From Buxus sempervirens (lineage: Eukaryota; Streptophyta; Magnoliopsida; Buxales; Buxaceae): a stretch of 64,000 nucleotides of DNA. This document shows positions 45,460 through 58,491 of the stretch, in pieces. The notes beneath the pieces were generated by a model. It ran no database searches and was not told the DNA's origin. It was given only the letters and a program-made list of their open reading frames with translations. The translations under genes were made by a program, and so were the position numbers. The stretch spans positions 2,121,828-2,185,827 of the forward strand of contig OX387195.1 in assembly GCA_947561395.2 (NCBI GenBank), in the 5' to 3' direction. Position 1 is the first letter of the stretch. The number at the start of each line of letters is the position of its first letter.

Positions 45460-47370
45460 TGTAAAACCCCGAATTTTCCTTAAATAATAAATTAAATTAA
45501 TAAATAATATTCTTGAGAGTTATAATTGATGGAAATATTTTATTATTGTAGGGGACGATCTAAATAGTGGAGATCCAGAGTTAGACGCAGATCTGACGAT
45601 TTGATCATGAGATATCGAGGCACGTGTTTTTATTGGGCAGTGTGTATAGGAAAGATTGTATGTGCGCTACATGGGATCAATGAGTATAAATATTAGTTTA
45701 ATAACCTAAATCATACACGTTTAGTATTTCACTTGTATTCGACAGCCGCAAGCGACAATCGTGAACGACCGTGAACGACTGAGGAGGAAGAGAAGAAGAG
45801 GAAGAAGGAAGGGTGTTGGCTTCGTTTTTCATCACCTAGGGAGTACTCGCGATCGTGAGTATCACTGTTTAGAGAAGAGAAGGAGAAGCAACCGTAGAAG
45901 AGGTAGGTGACACCATTTACATTCGTTTTGGTATTTTACGTTCGTTTAATCGCAAGAGCATGTTTTTATATGATCTATTGATGTATTTAGTTTAGTATCA
46001 ATGTTATATGTATGATAGAATGAGGTTAGACGAGAAAAATCACGATTTAGAACTATTTCTGTTCGTTTTTAGATGACCGCTGACCTCGACTGTACTCGGC
46101 GATCATCAGCGATCCTCGATGCTAGTTAAAAATATTAGACCACCGAAGACGGCTAGAAGACGTATCATCAGCGTTCTGATTTGAACTACCGTCGACCACA
46201 GACTGCCGGGGCGATCCTAGGTGCTCTGTTAAGATTTTGCAGATTTTCGTAATTTCAAACCCTGATTCAATTCCAAACTATTTTTAGACAATTTTAACGA
46301 TTAAATAAGATGTTTTAAGACCAAAATAAATTATCTAATTCCCTGTTTTACAGAAAAATAAATTAGGAAGATATTTAGGACATTAGTTGCCAAACTTTGA
46401 AAGAAATGGAGAAACTTAGTTTTTGGAAAACCTAACTACTATCTAATTACTAGAACATCTTTTAAATTACACTATAAATCAGAAAACTTTATAAAGAGAA
46501 TTCAGAACTCAGATGACCGAATATTGAAGTAATTGACAGATTTAACTTTTATATGCCGCTAGGCACCAACCCTTATAGAAATATTATATTTTAGGGAATT
46601 TTGGAGTCTAGTGGGCATAGCTGGTTATGGATCCATAGTTGTTGCTAGATAGCTGAGGGATATGTCATTTGGGTTGAGTTTCTCTCTTGTGCGACGCGCT
46701 TCCTTTGCAAGTTAGTTTGTCTGGGAAGGTCTTATGTCTGGAGGGACACCCCGGTGAGCCGTTGGTGATTCCCTGTACACGTGGATAAGCGACCATCTCC
46801 ATGTATTGATTCTAGTGCTTCATGCTAGTGGTACATGCCAACTCTGATGTGTACGTGTGCAATAGGTCAGTGACTACGGCTCTTGTCTAAGCTGCGTTGC
46901 ATGGGACTTGAGTATCATTAGTAGCATTGCTCCTAAGCAGCACGGTGGTATAGCAATTGGTTAAGAATCATCTCAAAAGGTTTATCTATCTTTGTGAGTC
47001 CTACAATGACACTGAAATCACAAGCACTTGTTATTATTATTGTATACATGCTGGAAGCATGTGATTGAGATATTGATCGGATGTGACTGTTTAGTGCATC
47101 CTAGCAAAGTATGAATTATGTTATTGATTTTGATATTAGATTCTTATAATAGAACTTGCTGAAATTCATCTCTAGAACTGTTTATCATACTGTTTTGTAT
47201 TCATGAATGATACGAATGATTATATGAGCCTGATTAGTCGATATTGCTTAATCATGCATGAACTGTTACTTTACTTATATTAACTGTTTAATCATTCATG
47301 TGTTACCTACTGGGATATTCGTACCTCACCCTACTTTCATTTCATTTATCAGCTGATACACGAGTGAAAT
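45460..47370 (+). repeat. LTR inserted in the integrase end
   Basis: Begins TGTAAAACCCCGAATTTTCC; the right boundary near 47371 is inferred from where polyprotein sequence resumes. No clear target duplication was found. Its start resembles the LTR at 47501, so both belong to one family. Confidence 0.6.
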
Positions 47371-47500
47371 ATGTCAAAGCCACACAGTAGAGGAGCCCAC
47401 ATGGGAATTGGAGTCGAAGTTGCAGAAGAAGTATCATCATCTTTTTCCAGAGTTGCAAGGTAAATTTCGAGGACGAAAATTTTCTTTTAGGAGGGGAGGA
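47371..47500 (+). pseudogene. pol: Polyprotein C-terminal tail and polypurine tract
   Basis: Encodes SHTVEEPTWE and KKYHHLFPELQ, the chromodomain-like tail, then KFRGRKF and a purine-rich GGAGGGGAGGA run just before the LTR start. It belongs with 44680-45459. Confidence 0.75.
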
Positions 47501-48050
47501 TTTAAGACCCCGAAAATTTCTTAAATAATAAAATAAATTAATAATTAATATTTCTTGAGGACTTTATTGATAGAATTGATTGGTTATCGTAGGTGATATC
47601 ATTGATAGCGGAGATCATGAGTTTGGCGCAGATCAGGCCGTTGGATTGTGAGATATCGAGGTAAGAATTTAATTTTAATGCTGCTGTGTTCTGATTGGTT
47701 GGGTGTATGACGTATGAGATAGCTGTGTTGTGTAAGATCATAAGGGGGAGACAAAGGGTCTTATACCCTAGTTGAATACGATGTGTATTCTACACATCGT
47801 ATTCTGTTTTGGTTTTGGCGTTTCGGCGGCTGAGAGAGGAAACGAAGAAGATAAAAACCGAAGAGAAGAAGAAGGAGAAGGGTGTCTCTAACCCATGTTT
47901 TCTCATCGTCCTAGAGTGGTTTTGCATCTGTGAAGAGGTGTAATCTTTGCTGTTTAGAGGAAGAAGAAGGAGTCGCACGAATAGGTAGGTAGCACACCCG
48001 TTTTGTCTTTCGATCACTGTTTTTCATGTTGTTCAATCGCAATGCAAGAT
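47501..48050 (+). repeat. 3' LTR start of the plus-strand Del/Tekay element
   Basis: Begins TTTAAGACCCCG (first G of TG mutated). It continues after a nested Tat LTR fragment at about 48533-48960. No coding content; minus-strand ORFs here are shadows. Confidence 0.6.
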
Positions 48051-48532
48051 TGTAGACACCCCAAAATTGCACGATTTTTTGATAAACCTTGAAGGAGAGA
48101 AATATTTTATTGTAATTTTCAATTCTTAGCATCAGGTTTGAGATCCTTAACCCATTTGAATCCAAAACCGTAAAGGAAAAGGTCCAAATTCAATATTTTG
48201 CGCAAAGTCAAACTTTTTCCGATTGAATTTTGTTGACTTTTGACCCAAAAAATTGAAATATTTTTTAAGGCAAGATTTCAAGATAATTTTTCCTGGTAAT
48301 TAGGTTTTTAGCAATGTTATTGCATAAATGAATTTTTTGAGCCTTTAAATCTTGACAAATACCTTGGTATTAACATGTTGAATCTTTTTATCGGACCTGA
48401 AAAACCGGAATTTTGCCTTGAGCTGAAAAGTTGACTTTTTGTTCACTTGGAATTTGGGTCTGGAACTATTTTTAATGGATTCAAATGGGAGGGGGGTGTT
48501 TTCTTATTTACATGTAATATCTTAAGTAAATA
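48051..48532 (+). repeat. Truncated Tat LTR fragment
   Basis: Starts TGTAGACACCCC. It is close to the reverse complement of the region 19330-19805 of the solo LTR at 17489-19805, and ends near the foldback of that LTR. It lies inside the Del-type LTR. Confidence 0.75.
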
Positions 48533-48960
48533 GATTTTTTAATTCTGGGTGATCTCAACAGAAAAATGTGAATTTTCATAATCTGATTTTTTAATTCAAA
48601 ATAAAATGATTTTAAATAGATATTATCAATTAAATTAGATGATTTGAGATGAATTTAGCTAATCAAATAATCTGTTTTCAACATAAACACTAGGGAATTT
48701 ATTTTAGGCTTATAGTTGCCTACTTTGAAAATAATTAGGGATTTTTGAGATTTTAGACTTTGAATCTATTTGATTGAGATATTTATTTAGGAAATTTTAT
48801 TTCCACACATCATGATTCTGATTTCCACAGATAGAGACTTCATATTAGAAACCTAACCTCGTTAAATTAACTTTGTTAAATTTTAAGAATCATGACTACT
48901 AAACTTCACTGGAAAAACTTGACACCAAAAACTACCTTATAGATTTTTGGATAAAGAATC
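48533..48960 (+). repeat. Remaining part of the Del-type 3' LTR
   Basis: AT-rich non-coding DNA between the Tat LTR fragment and the family A LTR. Assigned by position; no independent copy is in the window. Confidence 0.35.
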
Positions 48961-51355
48961 TATAAGCACCCAAATTTTGATCAAACCAAAAAGAAAAAGA
49001 AGAAGAAGAAGAAAACAAAAAAAAATGTGCTAAAAGACAGTAGAAAAGTCAAACCTTGAGGGGACAAAAGTTGACTTTTTGATCAAGTGCAATTTGGCCA
49101 CCATACTTCTTCCTAATGATTAGGAAATTCCGACACGATTCTAACGCAACTGAGTTTGCTCAGATCGGGGTTCGGATGAAGAAGATATGGGTCGGTCAAA
49201 CTTGAGGGGAGCCGAAAGTTGACTTTCTGCTAAACCCCGAATCAATTGCTTAATCCTATCCCAATGGATAGAGGACTCTCATACGGTTCTAAGGCAATTG
49301 AGTTTGCCCAAATCGGAGTCCAGATGAAGAAGATATGAGCTGTCGAAGTTTCCGAGCAGCAAACCCAGAAACTGCACACGTGGCGACAAACGCAGCAAAA
49401 TATCTCAGGGGGCAATCTCTAAATATCCAAAACTTGCCAAATATCTTAGAGACTAAACCAAAATTCGCAGGGGGCAATCTGCAGATATCCAAAAGTGTCA
49501 AATCGGTCGAATCGGTCAAGTCGAGGGGCAAATTTGTAATTTTTCCGATTTGTATCCAACCAAATATGTCGGATACACATACTTTTGTGTGTATCCGACA
49601 CTATTCATCGGATACAATGAGAACCGCCCGCGAGATTCACGCGGATTTGCCAACAGATTCGCTCAGAAAATTGAATTTTTGAAATGATTGTGTTTGTATC
49701 CGACATTTTATGTCGGATACAAAGGAAGCTTAGTGTATCCGACATTTTATGTCGGATACAAGGAGGTATAGTGTATCCGACATTAAATGCCAGATACAAA
49801 AAATTGTCTATAAAAAGGCAACAGCAGCCCTATTTCGGGAGTTGGCTCCTCTTGGCTTGCTTCCACCTCTCTTCCCCCTCTGTTCCAGCTCCGAAACCCC
49901 CTCTTCTTACCCCTCTTTGACTCCCCAAACCATCCAAGCCTTACTCTTAGGCTCTCCAACCCTTCTTTCCCCTCTTCTTCTCCATTTCCTCACAAGCAAG
50001 AGGAAGTACAGCTGCTGTTGGTGGCCAAAGGGGGTGCTCTACCCTCGGTTCTCACTCCAAGGAAGCTCATACGCTCACAAAAGGGTGCCTAATCCCCAAG
50101 GTAATGTTTCCTACGATCTTTTGTTCAATATAAGTCAAGATGAGCATATTTCAAGCATATTCGGGCATTTTCTATGTGTAGTGCCTCTTCTCTTTATTTA
50201 GCCTTCTTTTGTACCCCATGTAAACCCCCCATATTCCCTTCTCGTGGTTGCTGTCCTCTCTCCCCATTACTACTTTTCGGTTGTCCTGGTGGTGGTCATG
50301 AGACTTCCCTCTCGCAAGATCTAAAAGCCAAGGTTTGTGAAAGTGTGTGCGTGTGTAAGCACCCATTTTCGTTTATTTTGCATCACTTTTTGTGCTTACT
50401 ATGTTGGGTGAGATTAGAAACCAGAACAGGGACTCCTTGGTCCCTGTCCAATCATTGCATGGGATCCAAAATGGAAGAGGTAAAAACAATGCCTCTTCCC
50501 TCCCCTTTTCCATGTTATAAAAATCACTAAAAGTGACCAAATTGGGGCATTCCCTCACTCCCTAGACCAATGTGGGCTCATACAGGAGCCCACACAACCC
50601 CTGGAACATCCCAAGAAGCCTAAGAATCCAACCCCAATGGAAAAATCCGAAAAACAAGCTTCTATGTGTTGATCCGGCAACTCAGGTTGGATCAACAGAG
50701 GCTTATTCGTAGCCAGCCAAAGATGCCGGATACACTGATCCTTGTGTGTAACCAGCACATCAGGCCGGCTACACTGCCAGAGTGCCCTTTTTGCTATTTT
50801 TTATGATCTTGTGCTATTTTCTTGATGTGTTTGATCAATCTGGATGAACTAGAAGGGTTTCCAGGTCACCCGGAAACCCAAGATGGGACATGGACCGACC
50901 CAGGTTAATTGAGTGGGCCAAACTCATTGAGGCCCACCAAAGCCCATTTTGGAAGCATGATGGTTAGATTTAGGCTTGGTTTGGCCGAGACCACGGGTAG
51001 GGCCTATCGGGCCCGCTAAAGCCCATTAAACCTAGCTAACTTAGGGTTTCCAAACCCTAACTCGAGAAGCCTTGGGCTTTCAAGTCCAAGCCCAGGTAAA
51101 GGGCCCCAAGCCCAAAGCGTGGTCCATTTTGGCACAGTTAATCAAGATAATCTCAAAATCATTTGGCAACCAACTGTGTGGCCCGCTCAGGGGCCCACAA
51201 AGCAATCCCGACCCACATTGGCATGAAAATCAACTTAATAATCAAACTTGGACCATTAAATAAAATCAATTCATTTGAACCAAGCCCAAAGGGCCTCCCA
51301 GGCTAGACTGAGGCCCACCAGGGAACATGTGGGCTTAACCAAACCCACAAAGGGA
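48961..51355 (+). repeat. Family A LTR, truncated at its right end
   Basis: Starts TATAAGCACCC (TG changed to TA) and follows 12493 onwards with substitutions. Eight 9-7-9 inverted repeats start at 49552, 49591, 49696, 49735, 49773, 50670, 50709 and 50748. TATAAAA at 49809 lies 12 bp after one group. It is cut at 51355 by the next element. Confidence 0.8.
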
Positions 51356-51428
51356 TGTAACCTATATCGAGTTACAGGGTCTTTTTGGGTATCTTTGTAG
51401 TGGATACACCCTGTTTTCTACAGAAAAA

Positions 51429-53835
51429 TGTAAAAACCCAGATTTTAGTAATAAAATAATTATACTTAATAAATAAACTAACTGAGTTATTAATAATATG
51501 CAGTAGTTGAGGACTTGGTTCCACCCAAAGAAGACCAAGGTGAACTGGAGGAGAACTCGGAAAGCTAACCTAAGGTGAGATTTTAAACTTTAATTAGGGG
51601 GAAAGTTTAGTTATAATTATTCAGATTATTATGGTGTAGAACTAATTAAAAATAAAATAATAAGGGAGATGGTCGAACCCAAAGAGAATGGGTTGACCCA
51701 AAGGGTTATTTGGTTTGAGGCTTCATGGTTTAATTGGTTTGACTTAGTGAAGGGGATATTATGGTAAAGTACCTTAAATAATTAAATAACCTAGACATGC
51801 ATGGAGTTGTTCACGTTAAGAACAAAACACAAAATAGAAGTAGCTGCAAGACCACTTCAATTCCCTCTACACTTCTCTCTTTTTTTTCCCTAAATTAAAA
51901 CCCTAGTATTCAAGACTTGTGGAAGCCGTCTTAGGGAAGGAGGAAGGAGTATTTTCGTGCACAAAAACCCAGGTAAGATCAAACCAAGATGAAAGCTCTG
52001 TTTTAGAAAGTTTAGACTTGTTGTAGGGTTCCTAAAGTTATGATTTTCTTAACCCAGAAGTGATCGAGGCTTGTTGAGATCGTTTGGTGTTCTTAGGAGT
52101 GATCTTGTGTTGCTTTTAGGAGAGGTTTTAGTTTCCAAAACCAAGTAAGTAGTCCCTTGACGCTTGCATAAAATCTAAATTTGTGTTTAGACAATATACA
52201 TGGTTATTCGGTGTTTTGATGCGTTGTTTTTGTTATTTATGATGTTTTATTTGTTAGGAATTGTTCTAGCATGTGTATAAAGTATTTTAGAATGGTTTTG
52301 ATGCATTGAATATTGAGTTGTGGAATTTTTATTGAATTTCGCAAAGTTACGGATTTTTCATGTATTGGGCCGCTTGAGCAGTCACTCGAGTGCCCTATGT
52401 ATATATTCAAAACCCGAGAGCAATTTTACCCAGATTGAACTACCGCTAGAGCAGTCACTCGAGCTACCTATCGAGCGACCAACCCTAAATTAACCTATTT
52501 TGTTAGGCCATTTGAGTGCCCGACTGCCGCTCGAGTGCCCTGTCTGTCAAATTTTGGAAAATTTGTCTTTCAACCTAGTTTTTCACTACGGAAGTGTTTT
52601 TTTATACAATTTTAACCCATGTACCATTAAGTTTAGGGTATCTGGGGATTGTTTGCATTGGCAGATGTTTAAAATTCAATTTTATAAAGATTTTGGGTAG
52701 ATGTTTTGAAATAAGCACTTTTACTTAATACCATTGTTCCAAATGTTTCTATTTTTAACCAAAGATGATTTTAAGAGTTCCTACCCCTGTATTTGGACTA
52801 TCTGATCATGTTTTGAGTTCTGAATGATTGTACATACACCCGGATTATTTTGCCCATTGAAACTGTGAGTTTGAGATATATATTTGATTCCACTTGTGTG
52901 GGTTTTTGGGTCACAGTTGTGGCAAAGCAAGTGCCTAGATTATTGTTTTCCGCATGGCGGATTTGGTTATTGGTATTTATATCCTCAGTCCGTGTACTCG
53001 GCGGGATACTTCCTCAATTCGTGTACTTGGTGGGAAGCTAGTTACTTTTGTTTATCCTCAGTCCGTGTACTTGGCGGGATACTTCCTCAATCCGTGTACT
53101 CGGTGGGAAGCTGGTTACTTTTGTTTATCCTCAGTCCGTGTACTCAGTGGGATACTTCCTCAATCTGTGTGCTCAGTGGGAAGCTTGTTATTGGTATATA
53201 CTTCCTCAATCCGTGTACACGGTGGGAAGATGGTTATTTGGTGGCTGTTGCCTTTTATCTTCAGTCCGTGTATTCGGCGGGATACTTCAATATGGTTGTA
53301 GTTATATTTCACAGTGTTTGAGTTTATCGTGTTTAGTCTGATTAAACGCTGCATATGTTTTATTGTTGTCAACTATTTGCATGACTACTTACTAAGATGT
53401 TATTTCTCACATTATCATTTTATCGGTTTTGTTTTCAGATATTCCCGATGAGGACATTGCGGGGATAGACACTTCTGGGGATTTTACTGAGTACCAGGAT
53501 GAAAATTACTTTATTCCTGTATAGGTTTAGGGATTCACATTAATAAAGTTGACTTGGTATTGGAAAAATTGTTTTAGATTACTTTTATTTAGATGACATG
53601 GGTGATGTTCATTTTATTCTAGTTAACCCATTTCAGACTTAGTTAAGGAATTGGTGTTGAAGGTTTCCGTTTGTATTTCGCGCTTCTTGAAAGAAAAATA
53701 AATTTTATGTTATTTCTGCACTCTGATTATATTAAATGAAATTGTGTAAGTTTGGATTAGTCATTTTGGGCCATTACCCTAACGTTCTAGGGTCGGGTTT
53801 ATGTTCTTAAATAAACCTGGATCCGGGGCGTTACA
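51429..53835 (+). repeat. Solo LTR (family B), AAAAA target duplication
   Basis: Ends TGTAAAAACCCAG and GGGGCGTTACA, the reverse of the LTR at 3795-6243. Flanked by AAAAA (51424-51428, 53836-53840). It contains TCGCTCGAG-type palindromes (52370-52560) and a tandem repeat at 52975-53290. Confidence 0.85.
52975..53290. repeat. Tandem repeat with GTGTACTCGG units
   Basis: Four to five units of about 60-75 bp built from CTCAGTCCGTGTACTCGG, CGGGATACTTCCTCAATC and GTGGGAAGCT. Several overlapping ORFs in different frames are products of this repeat. Confidence 0.8.
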
Positions 53836-54151
53836 AAAAATGTCTTGGGTTCACTTTGTTTGAGTAGCATGTAACCTGCATCAGGTTACAACTAAAGTTC
53901 TGGGTAACCTCTTGCAGCTACACATGTGAGAAGTATATAAGGGCATTAGAGTTCAACTTTTCTCAAATCGATTAAGTGTCTTAAAAAAACAAAAAGGAAA
54001 GAAACCAGTTGAAGGTGCTGTCGTGCTTCACTCTTGGGGGTTTTGAAACTCTCCTGACTGCTTGTATCTCGAAGCTTCATTTTTGGGGATTTGTGCTTCA
54101 TGAAAGATTGAAGATATGGTTAATTTTTTTATTAGGTTTTCGTTTTAGGAT

Positions 54152-56582
54152 TGTGAGACACGGAAAAAATCACCGGAATGATCATCCCTCCGTCAACACA
54201 CGGGGATCGACGTAAAAATTGGGAGATTCGCCACCATTCATGTTTTGGGTGTGAATGGACACCAAAGTCTTCAAAAATAATCAAAAAGTGCAAAAAGGCA
54301 AATTCTAGGGTAAAAATAACCCTACTTGAAAATCAAATCTAGAGATGGGTAAGGGGATTAGATTATGAATGGGGGAAGGTGTTAGGCACCCCCATTCATC
54401 CACTCAAGGTGGTTGCCAAGTGTTTGTTCATGCAAAAATAAGAAAGCTTGCTAAAAATCATAGAAAACCTTGAAAAAGGACAATGTATGATATCTTCACA
54501 TGAAGATCTAAATGGATTCTAGATCCCCTTTTATGTCAATATCATTTCTGGAGTATCACAAAAAGATGGAAATCAAAGCAAAAGTTGCTCAAAACCCAGT
54601 TGAATCAAATTCGGAAAATTCGGTGAAAGTAATTCCATTTGTCTTGAAATCATTCAAATCCAATTCTAAATCAAATCAAACCAAATCCATTTGAAAGATT
54701 ATGGTAAATAATAGTCTCATGCAAAATTTCAAGCCATTCCGATTGAAAACCTAGGAGTTATGCTCCTTGTAAAGTTGCTGCTGGGGAAAATCAAAAGTGG
54801 CAAGTGGGCAACTTTGGAAAATTATCTAGAAAAATACACTCCATAAAAATCCACGAAATTTGGTGTGATTGAAGTTTGTATGGCCATATTTCAAAAGAAA
54901 CTAGCCTCATACAAAAATTCCTTCGGATGTGTCTTGGGTGGTCTCCCGAACAGGCCCCAAAGATCACAAATTTACCCAGAAAAGTACTGATGAACAGTTC
55001 TGAGTAAATCTGTTACCCATAATTCAAATGGAGTCAAAAAATTATGAAACTAATTGGATTTGAAAATAGACTCATAAAGGAGTGCCCAAAAACAAATATC
55101 ATTCAAATCAGACTTAAAACGAACACATGGCGCTCCGTCGAAGTGACACGTTCCGTATTTAAACCTGAACTGTCCAATCAACTTCGACAGAGAGGTGTCA
55201 AAAATCTGCCTGATAGAAATTAATGAAATTTGGTGGACATAAACTAGACAGCCTCACCTTTCCCATGGTTCTAGAATTGCTCCAAAATTCATCCGGACGA
55301 TGAAGTTATGAGTGTCCGAAGTAAGGGTACAGTTGCTATCAAGCTAAGCCACTTTGAGTAAAACCAATGCAAAACTGTGACCAAGTATGTGTAATTCGTG
55401 CAAAATGAACACAAAACCTTTAAAAATCATTTGAAAACATTCCAGAATTGATTGAGGCCATTTATTTGAGATTTATCACAATGAATGTAATAAATCCCCA
55501 AATGTGAGCCTATCCCGCAAAAATAGTGCCATGTATGTGCAAGTGTGAAAAATCATACAAGATCAATATAACAATATAGCATGCATACATATTCATCAAA
55601 ATAAGGTTCTAAAACAACCTAGGGTTCCGTTCCATTATCGTTTCCCTTTGTTCTCTCTCCCCGTTAAACACGGTTCTTCAAGATAATCATGGGGTACTTT
55701 GAATATGGAAGGGTTTTCAAAGAATCACAAGGCTCATAGCATGCATTCAGATTAGTAAAAAAAAAAGGGATCTAGAACACCATAGGATTCTGTTCTATTA
55801 TCGTTTCCCTTTGTTCTCTCTTCCCGTTAAACACGGTTCTTCAAGATAATCATGGCGTACTTTGAATATGGAACGGTTTACAAAGATTCAAAAGGCTTAT
55901 AGCAAAGGGGTTCTAGCACTAGGATCAATCCCCAGTCTCGTTTCTCCTAGATCTCGCCTTCACGTTTTACGGCTAGGGGGAGTCTCGAGATACTTTGAGC
56001 CGGGGAAGGGTTTTCACACACATAGAAAGGCCTTATTCTACAGAAAGGTAGAAGAATTGTTCTTGGAAGCACTTCTACAGCGGCTTCCCTCTTCTCTTGG
56101 AGTTCTTCTTGGAAAGAATTGTTGGCAAGAGAGTTTGTGGCCATTTGCTTAAGGAGGAGCCTCCTATTTATAGGCAAAGGCTAGGGTTAGGGTTGGTGAG
56201 AATGGTAGACACAACATAATGTCTATAGCCCACCAACCTTAACCCTAAGGCTGTTTCCGAGATTTCCCTTCATTTAATGAAGGACATGATGGTAAAAGTG
56301 AAAAACTCTCGAAAACCCTAATTTTGAGCAAAACTTATGTATCCGACATGTCAGGTCGGATACATAGGCATTTTAATGTATCCGACATATGATGTCGGAT
56401 ACACTAAAGGCTGCATGTATCCGACACCTTAGGTCGGATACGAAGAGAAGTGCTTGTATCCGACCTGAGTTGTCGGATACAAGGAAAAAACCTGTTTTCT
56501 CAAATTCTGTGCTGGCTTCAAAGGAGATAATTGTTTTTGATGATTATTGATCATTTTGACTGTGCAATTTGGGGTGTCTACA
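54152..56582 (-). repeat. 3' LTR of Tat element 2
   Basis: Ends TGTGAGACACGG and GGTGTCTACA; 2431 bp. It shares GTGTGAATGGACACC, AGAGATGGGTAAGGGG and CACGTTTTACGGCTAG with the other Tat LTRs. A segment with CGTTTCCCTTTGTTCTCTC is directly duplicated (about 55640-55740 and 55795-55900). U3 carries four 25-bp inverted repeats; a minus-strand TATA box lies at 56166-56172. Confidence 0.92.
56339..56480 (-). promoter_or_regulatory. U3 array of four 25-bp inverted repeats, 39-bp period
   Basis: GTATCCGAC-N7-GTCGGATAC starts at 56339, 56378, 56417 and 56456, exactly 39 bp apart. It lies about 100-240 bp from the LTR start, as in element 1. Confidence 0.92.
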
Positions 56583-56600
56583 ATTGCCCCTCTTTGCGGG
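56583..56600 (-). other. Polypurine tract of Tat element 2
   Basis: The minus strand reads CCGCAAAGAGGGGCAAT directly before the LTR start. Confidence 0.75.
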
Positions 56601-57134
56601 AGTTGCGAAGCAATGAGCTGCAAAGATTTAGACAAACCCAAATTGCACTCCCTTAACCTTGATTTGCTTGGTTCAATTCAATTTTTGTAAAAAATAATTT
56701 TTGGATGAAGATTTGCCAAAAAGCCCTAATCTTAAGGGGGCATTTCTCCAAGAATTCTTAAATTCCACTGAGCTCTCGTGGCTATGAAGTGGATTTTAAG
56801 CCCAAAAAATAGGATTTTTTGAAAACTGATTTTTTATCAAACCGAGTTGAAAATTTGAGAGAACATTTTCCTTTTTGACCAGCACATCTCCCAAAATTGT
56901 CCCAAGTTCCATTGAGCTATCGTGGCTGTGATGTGGATTTCAAGACAAAAATAGGATTTTTGTGAAAACAGCTGAATTTGCAGTCCATTTTTGCTCCTTT
57001 TTTTCTTTCTTTCTTTTTTTTCTCTTCTCTTTTTTTTCTTCTTTTTCTCTTTTTTTTTCTTCTTTTTTTCCTCTTTTTTTTCTTCTTTTCCTTCTTCTTC
57101 TTTTTTTTTTTTTTCTTTTTTTTCTTTTTTGTGT
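56601..57134. other. Spacer with long pyrimidine tract
   Basis: Non-coding between polypurine tract and gene A promoter. A C/T-rich run at about 56996-57130 produces lysine-rich and phenylalanine-rich shadow ORFs. 'CATTGAGCTATCGTGGCTGTGA'-like text occurs twice (about 56768 and 56912), a short direct repeat. Confidence 0.45.
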
Positions 57135-57198
57135 GTATCCGACGTAGCATGTCGGATAAGAGAGGGCTCCTGTGTATCCGACATACTTCGTCGGCTAC
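57135..57198 (+). promoter_or_regulatory. Two inverted repeats upstream of gene A (element 2)
   Basis: 9-7-9 repeats at 57135 and 57174, 39 bp apart. The second ends 7 bp before TATAAAA. Confidence 0.85.
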
Positions 57199-57205
57199 AC
57201 CTGCT

Positions 57206-57212
57206 TATAAAA
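57206..57212 (+). promoter_or_regulatory. TATA box of gene A (element 2)
   Basis: GCTTATAAAAGTC follows the array and precedes a leader with repeated CCGGCGA motifs (57342-57508). The leader intron runs 57564-58491. Confidence 0.7.
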
Positions 57213-58491
57213 GTCGTGAGCGAGCGCGACTTTTCCTCTTCTTTCCTCCTTCTCCGTTTGCAAACCCCGGCTACATCTCCTTCCTTCTTCGACGACCGAC
57301 GATCCTCCTTCCTTCTTCGACGAACCCCGCCAGCTTCGGCGACTTCCGGCGACTCTCTGAGCTCCGGCGATTCCCCATTCACAGCAGTGGCCGAGCCTTA
57401 TCTTGGCATCTGATTTCCAACGAGCTCGTCACTTGGCATCGGTGTACCATCCTCCGGCGATTGCCTTCCCATTCCGGCGACTCTTCAATCGATTTCCGGC
57501 GATTCCTTCTTGCTCCTGGCCGATCCTTTTTTCAACCTTGCACTCCATTGTTCGGCACTATTGGTAAGCAAAAAATTTTTTCATTGGCCGATTGCACGTT
57601 TGCAGCAAACTTGGGTTGTGGCATTTACAAATTTTGCATATTGTCCTCAAACTGACAGCAACTTTGAATTACCCTCCAATGGTAATTTCTGACTGATTTT
57701 TGGTTTGTGCATAAACTGGATTGTTGCTTTCACAGCAGTTGCAAACTTCCATTCTTGCCTTAACAGAAATTTTTGTCTCAACCGAAGCTGCATAACTTAG
57801 GATTTGATTGTGATTGTTGTGATTGCTTGCTTTGGATTGCTGATTTTTGGATTGTATGTTGAGAACATGATATAATCTTGATCCTGCATTCTAGATGTTC
57901 CTGATTCTTCATTGCTGATACTGCTGTCTTTTTTGCTTGGATTTTTCGATTTATCTGATCAGACTTTAATTCATCCGATTGCCTGCTGGTGATTATTGGT
58001 CGAATGAGTTTTTTCCCTTTTTTTGCGATAATCTCCAATTGATGGTAGAAACCATATTGCATCGCTCAAAACCAATTCTTGATCCAAATTTTGCGATTCT
58101 GATTGATTTGCCTGATATGTATGTTAGACTTTTTTATTTGCACAAACCTTGATCTCCAATTTGCTGCAATTCTTTGGCTTGTTGGAGATATTTTTCCCCT
58201 GAAATCACTGATTACATGTTTCCGAAGGCCTGCCCATCTGTTGTGAAAATTCCTCCTGACTTTCTGACATGCCATGTCAAATTCGAATTTCTGTTGCCTT
58301 GCCTACAACTCTTGTTTTTGATCCTTTGGCCTTCACTTTTCCCATATCTTCCCAAAACTTTGTAGATGACACAAATGAGATAAAATCCCCTCGAGACATA
58401 ATTTACGGTAATTTTGAAAAATAATCCTGTGAACCTAAACCAAAAGCAAGGTAAATTTTCTGATAAATTCATAAAACACTTCCCTGTGTAG

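Larger units (their letters stand above)
51356..54151 (+). repeat. LTR-like element, type uncertain, split by a solo LTR
   Basis: Starts TGTAACCTATATCG inside the family A LTR. Repeated GTAACCTGCATCAGGTTAC-like dyads and a TATA-like AGTATATAAGGGC (about 53933) suggest the LTR of a Ty1/copia-like element. No coding region is in view. The second Tat element cuts it off at 54152. Confidence 0.35.

Noticed and set aside
52884-53341. Overlapping Cys/Tyr-rich ORFs in several frames
   Set aside because: All come from the GTGTACTCGG tandem repeat inside a solo LTR.
56978-57655. Phenylalanine/serine-rich ORF of 225 residues and its lysine-rich antisense partner
   Set aside because: Produced by a long pyrimidine tract running through a promoter array and leader; no homologous protein in element 1.
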